Shown piece by piece: positions 37,716-47,505 of a DNA stretch of 64,000 nt (positions are counted from its first letter, which is position 1; every line of letters starts with the position of its first letter). A program made the position numbers and the translations under genes. The notes under the pieces were generated by a model. That model made no database searches and was not told the DNA's origin. It saw only the letters and a program-made list of their open reading frames with translations. Source of the stretch: Salinibaculum litoreum (GTDB lineage: Archaea > Halobacteriota > Halobacteria > Halobacteriales > Haloarculaceae); NCBI GenBank assembly GCA_009789175.1, contig CP046866.1, forward strand, positions 496,001 through 560,000, written 5' to 3'.

Positions 37716-40397
37716 TCAGTCGCCGGCTTCGACCAGCAGGCTGGCGTCGGCTGTCTCCGCCCGCTCGACCGTCGAGCGGTTGGTCGTCGCGTTCTTCCGG
37801 ACGGTCAGCAGGTCGTCGGCCGCGCCGACGAGTTCTTCGTCGTGGCTGACGACGAGTATCTGTTCGACCCCCAGCGACCGCATCTCTTCGACGAGTTCGA
37901 CCAGCTGTGAGACGTGGCCCGAGTCGAGAAAGACAGTCGGCTCGTCGAGGATGAGCGGCGGCATCGGTGCTGTGCCCTCGATTCCCTCGGCGAGCAGCCG
38001 GTAGATGGCACACCGCAGGCTGAGGTTGAACAGCGCGCGCTCCCCGCCGGAGAGCTGGTCGGGTTCCAGCGTCTCGCCGTCTTTCTGATAGACTGTCAGC
38101 CGGTACTCCCCGTCGAGTTCGATACGGGAGTAGGAATCGTTCTCGTAGACCAGTTCGAACGTCTCGTTGAGCATCCGTTCCAGGCTCTCGACGTTGCGCT
38201 GGCGCAGTTCCGCCCGGAGCTGTCCGTACATCTCCTCCAGTTGTTCGGCCTCCTCGTACAGCGAGTCGAGGTGGTCGACTGTCGACGAGACCTGGTCCCG
38301 GCGGTCCCGCAGTGTCTCCAGGTCCTCGATTTCGGCCTTCAGACCGCCAATCCGTGTCTGGAGCTGGTTTTTCTCGGCTTCGAGCTCGTCCAGTTTCTCA
38401 CCGACCTGTTCCAGGTACGCCTCCGCGCGTTCCTTTTCGCCACGGGCCTCCTCGATGCGCTCCTCGTCGAAGGCTTCTGCCAGTTCCCCGCGCCGTTCGC
38501 GCTTGTCCGTGAGGTGGTCGCGGCGCTCGTCGTTGCGGTCGGCCAGTTCCCTCCGGCGCTCACGGATGTCCTCGATGCGGTCGTCGTACTCGTCGACTTC
38601 CTCGACTGCCGCCGCCAGTGCGTCGAGTTGCTCGATGCGTCCAGTCAGAGCGGCCTTCTCCTGATTGCACTCCGCTATCCCTTCCTGGCAGGCAGCAGCT
38701 TCCTCGCGTGCCGTCTCGGCGCGCTCCCGACACGCCGCTGCCTTCTCGGCCAACTCCGCCGCTTCTTCGCGCAACTCCTCGGCGGTCGTTTCCTTCTCGT
38801 CGAGTGCCGACTCGCGTTCCTCGACCAGTTGCTGGAGGCTCTCGCGGTCGTGTTCCAGTTGCTGAATAGTCGACTCCTGCTCGGCCAGTTGTTCCAGCCG
38901 TTCCAGGCGCTCGGAGAGTTCCGACTCCCGCTCGCGCAGTGTATCGAGGTCCTCCTCTAACTGTTCGACGGCGTTCTGCCGGTCGTCGATGGACTCGACG
39001 TGGGGTGACTCCTCGACTGGCTGGCCACACTCGGGACAGTTCCCCGCCTCCAGCAGTGACTGTGCTTCGGCGAGTCGCTCCTCGGCGTTCGAAAGTTGTT
39101 CCTCGGTGCTCGCCCGCTCCTCGCGGATATCCGCAAGCTCCTCGGCGACCTCCGACTGGCGTGTCCCGGCTTCGCCCTCGTCGACGGCCGCCTGCTCGAA
39201 GGCCTCGCGGTGGTCCGCAATCTCGGCAGCCAGGTCGGCCAGTTCCTCGCGCTTCTCGGCGACGAGGTCCCGGCCCTCCGCAACTTCCTGTGCCAGAGTT
39301 TCGGCCTTCTCGCGTTTCTCGTCTGCCTGCGTGTCGAGTTCCTCTGCGCGCTCGGTTTCGTTCTCGGCTTCGCCGTCGTGTTCCTGCTTCTCGACGCTCA
39401 GTTCGCGGATACGCTCGGTGACTTCCTCGACCTCGCTATCCAGGTCGTCGATACGAGCCTCGATTGCGTCGGGGTCGGCACTGTCGAGGTCCGTTTCCTC
39501 GAGCAGTTCCGCTCTGCGCTCGCTTGCACTCTCGCGTTGCTCACGGAGGTCTGCCAGTTTCTCGGCGAGTTCCTCGCGCTCGCGCTCGTCGCTCTCGATT
39601 TTCGCCCGTAGCTCTTCGATGTCCTCGTTCAGTTCGGCCAGTTCGGCCTGCTTCTCCTCGTATTCCTCCAGTACGGATTCTGCTTCCGAGAGTGTCTGCT
39701 GGGCGTTGTCACGATTCTCCTCGAAGCGCTCGGTGTCCTCGTTTACTTCGCCAAGCGTGGACTGGAGGGCGTTCAGTTGCTCGTGGAGGTCCTTCTCCTC
39801 TTTCTCGGCAATCTGGTCTTCGATTTCCGCAAGTGCGCCCTGTTTGTCGTCGCGGACGCGACCGACGCCCACGCGGGCCTTGCTCGCGCGGTCCCGATAC
39901 TCCTCCAGTTTGCCGAGTTGGAGCAGGTCATCGAGCATGTCCTGGCGGTCCGACGGGGAGGCGTTGATGAGTTTGTTCACCTCGCCCTGGCGGACGTATG
40001 CGCAGTTGACGAAGGCGTCGTGGTCCATCCGGAGCAGTTCGGTCACACGGCGGCGCACCTCGCGAGCACCCTCGTAGGTACCCTCGGGCCCCTCCAGTAC
40101 GCATTTGGTGGTCACTGCGCCGTCGTCACGAGCGCTGAGTCGGCGCTCGACGTGATAGGACTTGTCGGCGTGGGTGAACCACAGTTCGACGACGGCCCCC
40201 TCAGCTCCGATAGTCACCACCTCATCGAGTGTCTTATCGAGCGTCTTCGACCCGTAGAGCGCGAAGAAACACGCCTCCAGTAGCGAGGATTTCCCACTGC
40301 CGTTCAGGCCGTGAATGACCGTGACACCCGGTGATAGCGAGACATCCACGTCGTCGTAGCATTTGAACTGCTCCAGCCGAACGCGGTCGAACCTCAT
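37716..40397 (-). CDS. rad50: DNA double-strand break repair ATPase Rad50
   Basis: The 893-residue SMC-like protein has Walker [14 protein letters not shown] near residue 30, two long coiled coils around a zinc hook [11 protein letters not shown] (about 437-447), the ABC signature [14 protein letters not shown] and Walker [15 protein letters not shown]. With Mre11 it recognises and processes double-strand breaks. Its ATG overlaps the stop of mre11 by 4 bp, so the pair is an operon. The coiled-coil part is extremely Glu-rich, as expected for a halophile. Confidence 0.95.
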   Translation of the reverse strand: MRFDRVRLEQFKCYDDVDVSLSPGVTVIHGLNGSGKSSLLEACFFALYGSKTLDKTLDEVVTIGAEGAVVELWFTHADKSYHVERRLSARDDGAVTTKCVLEGPEGTYEGAREVRRRVTELLRMDHDAFVNCAYVRQGEVNKLINASPSDRQDMLDDLLQLGKLEEYRDRASKARVGVGRVRDDKQGALAEIEDQIAEKEEKDLHEQLNALQSTLGEVNEDTERFEENRDNAQQTLSEAESVLEEYEEKQAELAELNEDIEELRAKIESDEREREELAEKLADLREQRESASERRAELLEETDLDSADPDAIEARIDDLDSEVEEVTERIRELSVEKQEHDGEAENETERAEELDTQADEKREKAETLAQEVAEGRDLVAEKREELADLAAEIADHREAFEQAAVDEGEAGTRQSEVAEELADIREERASTEEQLSNAEERLAEAQSLLEAGNCPECGQPVEESPHVESIDDRQNAVEQLEEDLDTLRERESELSERLERLEQLAEQESTIQQLEHDRESLQQLVEERESALDEKETTAEELREEAAELAEKAAACRERAETAREEAAACQEGIAECNQEKAALTGRIEQLDALAAAVEEVDEYDDRIEDIRERRRELADRNDERRDHLTDKRERRGELAEAFDEERIEEARGEKERAEAYLEQVGEKLDELEAEKNQLQTRIGGLKAEIEDLETLRDRRDQVSSTVDHLDSLYEEAEQLEEMYGQLRAELRQRNVESLERMLNETFELVYENDSYSRIELDGEYRLTVYQKDGETLEPDQLSGGERALFNLSLRCAIYRLLAEGIEGTAPMPPLILDEPTVFLDSGHVSQLVELVEEMRSLGVEQILVVSHDEELVGAADDLLTVRKNATTNRSTVERAETADASLLVEAGD

Positions 40398-41821
40398 AGG
40401 TAATCCTCCATCGTGACTTGCCCGTCGTCATCAGATGCTGCCCCGTCACCGGCATCTGTCGCTGTGCCGGTGTCGCCGCCATCACCCGTCTCGACTCCGC
40501 CGCCGTCATTCGACCCGCCTCCGTCGCTCTCACCGGCTATCTCAGTCTCGCCACCGCTCTGGCCCGGGGGCGAAGCCGAGTCGTCGACACCAGAATCCAC
40601 GCCGGTCGCCCCCCCGGAGTCCTCTCCTCCGTCGTCACTGGCGGCGTCGTCGCTTCCGGCCCCCATCGCTTCCGGGTCCTCAGCGCTCTCGAAGGCCCCG
40701 GCATCCGCGTTCTCGGCGAACTCCTGAACGCGGTCCTCGACAGCGTCGGCGACGTTCGAATCCGCAACCTTGCTCGCGCGGATGGTCTCGTCTATGTCCC
40801 GCGCTGCGGGGCTGAGTCCGAGGTCACGGATGCGCTCGCGGACCGCCTCGTCGGGGTCGGCAAAGCTCACCTCGACCTCGCTTTCGTCGGTCAGTTCGCG
40901 GTGGTCCGAGACCCGGGCCACGAGCGCGCCCTGCTCGTCGGCGTACTCCTCGATGCTCGCCGGCGTCACGGGGTCGCCCTCGCCCTCGATGGAGACCGAG
41001 ACGACGGCATCTTCGAGGTCGTACTGCCCGACGCGCTCGCGGACTCGCTCGATACCTTCGCCCTCTCCGAGTTCGACATCGACGAAGACGAACGAGCGGG
41101 TATCCAGTCCGCGGCGGCGCACGTCCACGCCGTCGGCCCCACTGTCCCCGTCATCGAAGACGACGACGTTGTAGCCGCGCTCGTCGCGTTCGTCGGCACT
41201 CGCCCGCTCCGTCGAGCCGCAGTACGTCAGCCACGCCTCGTGTGGCTCCTCGACGAACTTCGTCCGGGGCGTGTGGTCGTCGCCGAGAAGCACGGCGTCG
41301 AACTCGACGTTTGCCTCGGTCAGAACCTCCTGTGCATCCCAGTCGCCGTGGGGAAACGGCTGGAAGAGACCGTGCGAGACGAGCACGGCGTAGTCGGCGT
41401 CGTGGGAGCCGAAATCGTAATCGAGGTCCGGGCGCTTCGCACGGGGAACGAAATCCAGCCCGTAGAAGGCGACCCCGTCCCGTTCCACGGGCTCGGCACC
41501 GAGTCTCGTGGCCAGCCCCAGGGACTCGTAGAGGTCGAGCCACTGGGCGTCGCGTTTGGCCTCGTGGTTGCCGACGACGGCAAGAAAGGGGATGTCAGCG
41601 TCGTCCAGGGTTCGGAGTACGTCCATCGCACCCATGATGTCGGGCAGGGTCGGCCGGCGGTCGTGAAAGAGGTCGCCGGCGTGGACGACGGCAGCGACAT
41701 CGTCGTCGATGGCGTCCTCGGCGACCTGCCGGAACCCGTCGAGAAAGTCCTCCCGTCGCTCGGGCTGATGATACTGCTGGTAGCCGAGGTGGGTGTCCCC
41801 CGTGTGGATGACCCTGGTCAT
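40394..41821 (-). CDS. mre11: DNA double-strand break repair nuclease Mre11
   Basis: Starting at [14 protein letters not shown] gives 475 residues; an ATG 18 bp upstream is less likely because the phosphoesterase motif normally opens the protein. Metal-binding motifs are [26 protein letters not shown] and VLVSHGLF, typical of the Mre11 two-metal nuclease. The C-terminal 80 residues are a Gly/Ser/Asp-rich, probably disordered tail ending VTMEDYL, a possible partner-binding peptide. It precedes and overlaps rad50. Confidence 0.95.
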   Translation of the reverse strand: MTRVIHTGDTHLGYQQYHQPERREDFLDGFRQVAEDAIDDDVAAVVHAGDLFHDRRPTLPDIMGAMDVLRTLDDADIPFLAVVGNHEAKRDAQWLDLYESLGLATRLGAEPVERDGVAFYGLDFVPRAKRPDLDYDFGSHDADYAVLVSHGLFQPFPHGDWDAQEVLTEANVEFDAVLLGDDHTPRTKFVEEPHEAWLTYCGSTERASADERDERGYNVVVFDDGDSGADGVDVRRRGLDTRSFVFVDVELGEGEGIERVRERVGQYDLEDAVVSVSIEGEGDPVTPASIEEYADEQGALVARVSDHRELTDESEVEVSFADPDEAVRERIRDLGLSPAARDIDETIRASKVADSNVADAVEDRVQEFAENADAGAFESAEDPEAMGAGSDDAASDDGGEDSGGATGVDSGVDDSASPPGQSGGETEIAGESDGGGSNDGGGVETGDGGDTGTATDAGDGAASDDDGQVTMEDYL

Positions 41822-41896
41822 TGCACGGGGATAGAACACCTCCCCGTTTATGCGTTGTCAGAGCGCGGTGAAAGTGGTCCGTGGACAAACAGTCCG

Positions 41897-42163
41897 TTAC
41901 TCGATTGTGAGCGTGTAGATGCGCTTGCGCGCGTCGGCAAAGGAGAACCGCGAGGTGACGACGCCGACCTCTTCCAGTCGGCTCAGCGCGTAGCGAACTG
42001 TCCGGGGTGGCAGCATCGTCTCGTCGGCTAGCTGGCTCTGCGTGAGCGTGTCGTTGTACTCCAACACCTTGGCGACCAGTTTCGCGCTCGGGGGGAGGTC
42101 CTCGACCGCTTCCCAGCCGTCCTCGCCGTCCGCTTCCGGGGAGGCTGTCTCTGTGGCACTCAT
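41897..42163 (-). CDS. Small winged-helix transcriptional regulator (MarR/TrmB-like)
   Basis: An 88-residue acidic protein consisting mainly of one winged helix: LPPSAKLVAKVLEYNDTLTQ, SQLADETMLPPRTVRYALSRLEEVGVV, then a wing RFSFADARKRIYTLTIE. Short one-domain regulators of this type are common in haloarchaea. It lies 75 bp upstream of mre11 on the same strand and is divergent from pan, so it might control either. The promoter includes a ttattat element about 38 bp before the ATG. Confidence 0.8.
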   Translation of the reverse strand: MSATETASPEADGEDGWEAVEDLPPSAKLVAKVLEYNDTLTQSQLADETMLPPRTVRYALSRLEEVGVVTSRFSFADARKRIYTLTIE

Positions 42164-42321
42164 TGTACTTCCCAGTGGGACATACAGACTGATAATAATT
42201 CCTATTCAGATTTATAACTGAGGAGAATCTGGTTGCCGGTTCCGAAACACCCTGGCAAACGGTGCCTATTGGCAGCGATTATCACACAGCTTGCACGGGG
42301 TTTCAGGGTTTGGTAACGACC

Positions 42322-42338
42322 CGAAACCTCTTATTATA
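42322..42338 (+). promoter_or_regulatory. BRE/TATA promoter of the PAN gene
   Basis: A purine-rich BRE-like cgaaacc (42322-42328) is followed by ttattata (42331-42338), whose centre is 25 bp upstream of the ATG at 42360. This predicts an essentially leaderless mRNA, the common haloarchaeal pattern, and fixes the start codon. Confidence 0.7.
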
Positions 42339-42359
42339 CGAAACGCTAGAAGGGGTGTA

Positions 42360-43571
42360 ATGACCGATACTGTGGACGACGTCGACCTGCCGTACGACGA
42401 AGACGTCTCCCAGCAGGAGAAGATCGAGGCGTTGCAGGAGCGCCTCGAAGTCCTCGAAGCACAGAACGAGGAGATGCGTGACAAACTGCTGGACGCCAAC
42501 GCGGAGAACAACAAGTACCAGCAGAAACTCGAGCGCCTGACCCACGAGAACAAGAAGCTCAAACAGTCGCCACTGTTCGTGGCGACGGTACAGGAAGTCA
42601 CCAGCGAAGGTGTTATCATCAAGCAACACGGCAACAATCAGGAGGCACTCACCGAGGTCACCGACGAGATGCGGGAAGACCTCGAACCCGACTCACGGGT
42701 TGCAGTGAACAACTCCCTCTCTATCGTCAAATCGCTTGACGATGAGACGGACGTGCGCGCTCGCGTGATGCAGGTCGACGCGTCCCCGGAGGTCACCTAC
42801 CAGGACATCGGCGGCATCAAAGACCAGATAGAGGAGGTCCGCGAGACTGTCGAGATGCCGCTGAAAAACCCCGACATGTTCGAAGATGTCGGCATCGACC
42901 CGCCATCGGGCGTGCTGTTGCACGGCCCGCCCGGCACCGGGAAGACGATGCTCGCGAAAGCCGTCGCCAACCAGACCGACGCCACCTTCATCAAGATGGC
43001 CGGGTCGGAACTGGTCCATAAGTTCATCGGCGAGGGCGCAAAGCTCGTCCGCGACCTCTTCGAGCTGGCACGCCAGCACGAACCCGCCGTCATCTTCATC
43101 GACGAAATCGACGCCATCGCCGCCAAGCGGACCGACTCCAAGACCTCCGGCGACGCGGAGGTCCAGCGGACGATGATGCAACTGCTCAGCGAGATGGACG
43201 GCTTCGAGGACCGCGGCGAGATTCGTATTATCGCCGCGACTAACCGCTTCGACATGCTCGACCGTGCCATTCTCCGGCCCGGCCGCTTCGACCGCCTCAT
43301 CGAAGTGCCCAAGCCCGACGAGACGGGTCGCGAGCAGATATTCAAAATCCACACCCGCAACATGAACATCGCGGACGACGTGGACTTCGGGATGCTGGCA
43401 GAGATGGCACAGGAGTCCTCCGGTGCCGACGTGAAAGCCATCTGTACCGAGGCCGGGATGTTCGCCATCCGCGAGGACCGCACCGAGGTCCGCATGGTCG
43501 ACTTCGAGGAGGCCTACGACAAGATGGAGCAGGACGACGAGGAAGCCGACGTGTCCCGGACCTTCGCCTGA
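42360..43571 (+). CDS. pan: Proteasome-activating nucleotidase (PAN)
   Basis: The start MTDTVDDVDLPYDEDVS (403 residues) is set by the promoter; the 23 upstream codons in frame are not part of the gene. The protein has an N-terminal coiled coil (about 18-70), an OB-like domain and an AAA+ module with Walker A GPPGTGKT, Walker B IFIDEIDAIAAKR and arginine-finger region NRFDMLDRAILRPGRFDR. It unfolds substrates for the 20S proteasome. The C-terminus is RTFA; the usual HbYX docking motif has Phe in place of Tyr and Thr before it, so docking may differ from canonical PAN. Confidence 0.93.
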   Translation: MTDTVDDVDLPYDEDVSQQEKIEALQERLEVLEAQNEEMRDKLLDANAENNKYQQKLERLTHENKKLKQSPLFVATVQEVTSEGVIIKQHGNNQEALTEVTDEMREDLEPDSRVAVNNSLSIVKSLDDETDVRARVMQVDASPEVTYQDIGGIKDQIEEVRETVEMPLKNPDMFEDVGIDPPSGVLLHGPPGTGKTMLAKAVANQTDATFIKMAGSELVHKFIGEGAKLVRDLFELARQHEPAVIFIDEIDAIAAKRTDSKTSGDAEVQRTMMQLLSEMDGFEDRGEIRIIAATNRFDMLDRAILRPGRFDRLIEVPKPDETGREQIFKIHTRNMNIADDVDFGMLAEMAQESSGADVKAICTEAGMFAIREDRTEVRMVDFEEAYDKMEQDDEEADVSRTFA

Positions 43572-43599
43572 GCAGGCTTTCGACCACCGATTCGTTTTC

Positions 43600-44643
43600 T
43601 CACTCCGGCTCCGGCCGCCGGCGCGCTCGTTGCTCCGCGAGCAACCGCTTGAGCACGCTTCCCGGTCCACCGTCCAGTGGCCACTCCTGTTGTCGCCACG
43701 ATGGCGGCTCCGGTTCGAACTCGGGACAGGAGCCGGCACACTCCCCCTGTGTCTGGTGACAGCCCTTGGCGGAACAGTAGGGGCGAGCTACGGCAGGCGT
43801 GGGATGGACCTCGAAATAGCGACAGTCCGGCCGCATCGAGTCGACGTACGCACGCCAGCCCCGTTCGTAGGCTCGCTCGGCGATTTCGAGGCGCTTGTTG
43901 GCTTTTTCGCTGGGGTCGAGATAGGTAAAGCGCGCAGCGGACGCGTCGTGGTCACCACCACTCGGACGCTCCTCGATGCGTGTCCCGGGGTCGTCGACGG
44001 CTAGCGTCCGGGGTTGCCACGTCGCCTCGACAGCGCTTGCGCCCCGACGTTCGGGGTCGACTGTCAGGATACCCGCCTCGACGGGAATCCCCTCGAAGAG
44101 GGCGGGTGTGACCGCCTCGCCCGTGTCGCGGGTCGCGACCCACACCTCGTCAGCGAGAGAGAGCGCCACGTCACGTTCGAGTTGCGGGGCGAGGCTGCGG
44201 GCTGCACTGGCGGTCAGGTCCGGTTTGTTCTCGATAGCGACGACCCGGTCCACCCAGTCGGGGTAGGTCCACTTCCGGCGTAGTTCGATGCGGTTGCCGT
44301 TGGTGCGTGTCTCGACGACGCCGCGGTCGGCCGCACGATGGACGGCTTCCCGGACGTATCGCCACGGATACCCCGGGTCCGGAAGCGCGTCGCGATACCA
44401 CGCCCACTCCGCGGGCGCGTTGCGGACGACGTGTAGCAGGTCCGAATCGAGCCCCTGGGTACCAAAACGTGCGCGGGCCGCGAGCCCATCCGGGTCACAG
44501 ACCAGGACGACAGTGTCCCACCGGCGGTACTTCGTGCCGAGTTGCCGGGCGACGACGACCGGACGCTCGCGGTCGCCGTCGGGTGGCCAGTGTCGCTCGG
44601 CCCACTGACAGACGGCGAGTTCGAAGTGGAACTCCGCGTTCAC
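43600..44643 (-). CDS. Conserved haloarchaeal protein, DUF5787-like
   Basis: I chose GTG at 44643 (MNAEFHFELAVCQWAERHW), giving 347 residues; further upstream codons run antisense through grpE and have no sense as protein. The product has a PD-(D/E)XK-like look in ELAVCQWAER ... KYRRWDTVVLVCD and in VVAIENKPDL (E-x-K), and a C-terminal Cys cluster (CSAKGCHQTQGECAGSCPEFE) that may bind metal. Such proteins are widespread in haloarchaea; a nuclease-like fold is an inference. It is divergent from grpE with 73 bp between starts. Confidence 0.7.
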   Translation of the reverse strand: MNAEFHFELAVCQWAERHWPPDGDRERPVVVARQLGTKYRRWDTVVLVCDPDGLAARARFGTQGLDSDLLHVVRNAPAEWAWYRDALPDPGYPWRYVREAVHRAADRGVVETRTNGNRIELRRKWTYPDWVDRVVAIENKPDLTASAARSLAPQLERDVALSLADEVWVATRDTGEAVTPALFEGIPVEAGILTVDPERRGASAVEATWQPRTLAVDDPGTRIEERPSGGDHDASAARFTYLDPSEKANKRLEIAERAYERGWRAYVDSMRPDCRYFEVHPTPAVARPYCSAKGCHQTQGECAGSCPEFEPEPPSWRQQEWPLDGGPGSVLKRLLAEQRARRRPEPE

Positions 44644-44716
44644 TGCCTGTGGCAAGCGGGTCGGGAGGCAAGAAGCTACCGGGCGGCTTTTAGGCGCGTG
44701 CCTCCATCCTCCGGGT

Positions 44717-45493
44717 ATGAGCGAGCAGGACGCGACGGAAGAGGAGTCCCCGGACGAACACGGCGAGACTGGCGAGGATGCCGGGGCCGACGGAGTGGAC
44801 TCGTCCGACTCCGACGACCTCGACGAGTTCGCCGAAGCACCTGATGGCGACGCCGATGCGGCGCTGTCGGCCATCATCGGCTCCACACAGGATGTCGACG
44901 AGACCGACGCCGGCGATTCCCTCTTCGACGACGAGGCGGTCACAGTCGAGGACGACCTGCTCGACCGCATCGAACGGGCATCGCCGGAGACGACGGCTCA
45001 GGCCGTCGCGATGCTTCAGTCCCGCGTCGAAACCCTCGAATCCGAACTCGCCGACCGTGAGGAAGACATCGACGACCTCGAATCGCGGCTCGCACGCAAG
45101 CAGGCCGACTTCCAGAACTACAAGAAACGCCAGCAAAAGCGCATGGAAGAGGAGAAACAGCGCGCGACGGAAGACCTCGTCTCCCGGCTGGTCGACGTGC
45201 GCGACAACCTCAAACGCGCACTGGACCAGGAGGAGGGCACCGATATCCGCGGCGGCGTCGAGTCTACGCTCAAGCAGTTCGACGACGAACTCGACAAGGA
45301 GAACGTCACGCCCGTCGAACCCGAACCCGGCGACGAAGTCGACCCGCAGCGCCACGAAGCGCTGGCGACCATCGCCTCCGACCAGCCAGAGGGGACCGTT
45401 GCACAGGTCCATCGCGACGGCTACGAGATGGCTGGCAAGGTCATCCGCACCGCACAGGTTGCCGTCAGTGACGGCTCCGGACACGAGGAGTAA
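44717..45493 (+). CDS. grpE: Nucleotide exchange factor GrpE
   Basis: The 258-residue protein has a long acidic, disordered N-terminus (about 1-85), then the GrpE coiled coil (LQSRVETLESELADREEDIDD, KQADFQNYKKRQQKRMEEEK) and the C-terminal beta domain with the conserved HEALATIASDQPEGTVAQVHRDGYEMAGKVIR. It speeds ADP release from DnaK and acts as a thermosensor. The N-terminal extension is longer than in bacteria, as is usual in haloarchaea. dnaK lies 2 kb downstream on the same strand. Confidence 0.93.
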   Translation: MSEQDATEEESPDEHGETGEDAGADGVDSSDSDDLDEFAEAPDGDADAALSAIIGSTQDVDETDAGDSLFDDEAVTVEDDLLDRIERASPETTAQAVAMLQSRVETLESELADREEDIDDLESRLARKQADFQNYKKRQQKRMEEEKQRATEDLVSRLVDVRDNLKRALDQEEGTDIRGGVESTLKQFDDELDKENVTPVEPEPGDEVDPQRHEALATIASDQPEGTVAQVHRDGYEMAGKVIRTAQVAVSDGSGHEE

Positions 45494-45555
45494 CTCGACA
45501 GTCGGCCGAACTGGTCGTCCGGTACACATTTTGTACGGCCCGTCGAAGCGCCGGC

Positions 45556-46917
45556 ATGGTCTCCAGTTCCCGGCTAGCCCTCCCTCTGGTCGTCGGTCTC
45601 CTCCTCGTTGGCCCGCTCGTTGTCGGGCCGGCGTCCGGTGCGCCCCCGCCGAGACCGGTCTGTGCGCCCTGTGGTGACGCCCTCGAAGACCGGGCGGCCG
45701 AACACGGCCTTTCGCTTGCGGTCACGAACAGCACTGCGACCGTCGTCGTTCACGACAACACCACGGCGACGTGGGTCGTCCGGAATACGATACGGGACGA
45801 CGAGACGCTCACACGACTGCGACAAAACGAAACGCTCCGACGGACGCTCGTCGAGGCCCGGTACTTTGGCCCCGACCTCCGGTCTGTCACCGTCTCCGAG
45901 GACGGCGTCCTGATAGCCCGTTACGTCCAGTACGACTTTGCAACGCGTTCCGTCGGCGACACACTTCGCGTCGATGCGTTCTCCCAGTCCTACGGCTACA
46001 GAAACCTCGACGGACTCGGCGCTGACCGACTCGTCGTCGAAGCCCCAAACGGGACCGCGGTCAGAAGCTCCGTCCCCGGTAGTGAAGTCACCGCTGACCG
46101 CTCGAAACTTGTGTTGACCTCGTATGACCGCGGTGGATTCGTCACCTTCGTCCCCCGGGAGCGACCGGTCGGCTCGGTCTGGAGTTGGCTCGCCGTCGCT
46201 GACCTCGTCGGGCCGGTCATCCTGTTGAACGGTCTCGTCGCCGTCGTCCTGCCGGCGGGACTGCTGGCTGGTGCCGTTGGTGCGACCGGAAACCTCCTGC
46301 GAAAAGCGACCGAACACAGTCCCTGGGCCGTCGACCGGCCCGCTCGTATCCTGTTTGCTGGCGGTGGAACTGCGCTCTTGCTCTCGCTTGCCGGCGGACT
46401 CCTCGGGGCTCTCGGGACGACCAAAGTGCTCCTCTTTGGCTGTGGCGCCGGGACGCTCGCCCTCGGCGTCCTGACGGCGGGTCGGAGTCGCGACCGACTC
46501 GGCTTTCGGCACGTCCTCGCAGGGGCCGCTGTCGGGACCGGGATAGCAGTCGTCGCGGCGATGCAGGCCGGGTCGCTGTTCTACGGTCGCGTCCCGTGGA
46601 TCGGAATCCGGCCACGGCTCCCGCTGTTCCTTGCCGTGTTCGCGTTTCTGCCTGCCGGCTTCGCCGTTGGACACGGCAGGCGATTGCGTGCGGGGCTGAC
46701 AATCGCGGCCGGCGTCGCGGTGTCGAGTGTCCTCACAACACCGCTGGCGACACCGGTCCGAGTCGTACCGCTTGCGGTCCAGCTTCTCTCCGCCATCGGG
46801 GACAGCGTCGGCATCCTCGTCGTCGGCGTGCCGCTGCTCCTCTTTGGCACTGCACTCGCAGGGAAACAACCCGCCGCTGCTGTCAGCGGTGCGACCGCGC
46901 AATCCGACGACGAGTGA
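45556..46917 (+). CDS. Secreted-domain and polytopic membrane protein
   Basis: The 453-residue protein starts with a Sec-type signal (LALPLVVGLLLVGPLVVGPASG), followed by a 190-residue external domain with many NxT sites and CAPCGD, which could bind metal or form a disulfide. The second half has about eight membrane helices beginning at WLAVADLVGPVILLNGL. No family recognised. It lies 62 bp after grpE and just before the DCC-type gene, so it may belong to the stress locus, but evidence is positional only. Confidence 0.6.
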   Translation: MVSSSRLALPLVVGLLLVGPLVVGPASGAPPPRPVCAPCGDALEDRAAEHGLSLAVTNSTATVVVHDNTTATWVVRNTIRDDETLTRLRQNETLRRTLVEARYFGPDLRSVTVSEDGVLIARYVQYDFATRSVGDTLRVDAFSQSYGYRNLDGLGADRLVVEAPNGTAVRSSVPGSEVTADRSKLVLTSYDRGGFVTFVPRERPVGSVWSWLAVADLVGPVILLNGLVAVVLPAGLLAGAVGATGNLLRKATEHSPWAVDRPARILFAGGGTALLLSLAGGLLGALGTTKVLLFGCGAGTLALGVLTAGRSRDRLGFRHVLAGAAVGTGIAVVAAMQAGSLFYGRVPWIGIRPRLPLFLAVFAFLPAGFAVGHGRRLRAGLTIAAGVAVSSVLTTPLATPVRVVPLAVQLLSAIGDSVGILVVGVPLLLFGTALAGKQPAAAVSGATAQSDDE

Positions 46918-46976
46918 CAGCCGCCCCCGAAACAGGTTGGGGGAACGTACAGGAGTCTCGCAGACGTACTCCCGGT

Positions 46977-47345
46977 ATGGACACACCGACACTCGTCTAC
47001 GACGACGACTGTGGTTTCTGTACGTGGTGTGCCAGACGCATCGCCGAGCAGTCTGACGTGACACTGGTCGGCTTCTCCGACCTCGACGCGGAGACGCGCG
47101 AGCGCCTGCCCGAGAACTACGAGGAGTGTGCGCATCTGGTGACTGCCGAGGCAGTGTACTCCTGTGGTAAGTCCATCGAGGAAGCGATTCTCCAGTCAGA
47201 AGTCGGCGGGGACCTGCGGCCGGTCGTGGACCTGTTCCGCCAGTTCGAGAACTACGGTACGTTCAGGGAGCGTGCCTACCGTGCCGTGGCGGACAGGCGT
47301 GACCTGTTCGGGAAGGTCGTCTCGTCGGACCCGCCGGCGCGATAA
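46977..47345 (+). CDS. DCC1-like thiol-disulfide oxidoreductase (DUF393)
   Basis: Starting at MDTPTLVYDDDCGFC gives 122 residues. The N-terminus carries the DCC-family motif DDDCGFCTWC (DxxCxxC), like a thioredoxin-type active site, and the second half has RQFENYGTFRERAYRAVADRR, typical of the family. It probably transfers electrons to or from protein or small thiols. It lies between a membrane protein and dnaK, 59 bp from the former, in a stress-related neighbourhood. Confidence 0.85.
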   Translation: MDTPTLVYDDDCGFCTWCARRIAEQSDVTLVGFSDLDAETRERLPENYEECAHLVTAEAVYSCGKSIEEAILQSEVGGDLRPVVDLFRQFENYGTFRERAYRAVADRRDLFGKVVSSDPPAR

Positions 47346-47471
47346 CGGCGGCGCGGTCGAGGGGTCTGATTGCGGTCGACTTATACGATGTGGTCAGAAA
47401 CCAGGGGGCAGAGCCAAAACCGCAAGCAGGAACGGGGATACCTTTGCGCCGTCCCTGACGTATCTAGCAAC

Positions 47472-47477
47472 TTTTAA
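47472..47477 (+). promoter_or_regulatory. Candidate TATA box of dnaK
   Basis: A ttttaa element lies about 30 bp before the dnaK ATG, predicting a transcript start a few bases upstream of the start codon. The 160-bp region before it has no gene and probably carries heat-responsive elements that I cannot define from sequence alone. Confidence 0.45.
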
Positions 47478-47505
47478 CCGATTCTGGCGGGTATAGCCTG
47501 ACAAC

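Noticed and set aside
44644-44970. Upstream extension of the DUF5787-like protein
   Set aside because: The Ser-rich sequence is the complement of grpE; a GTG at 44643 starts the plausible protein.
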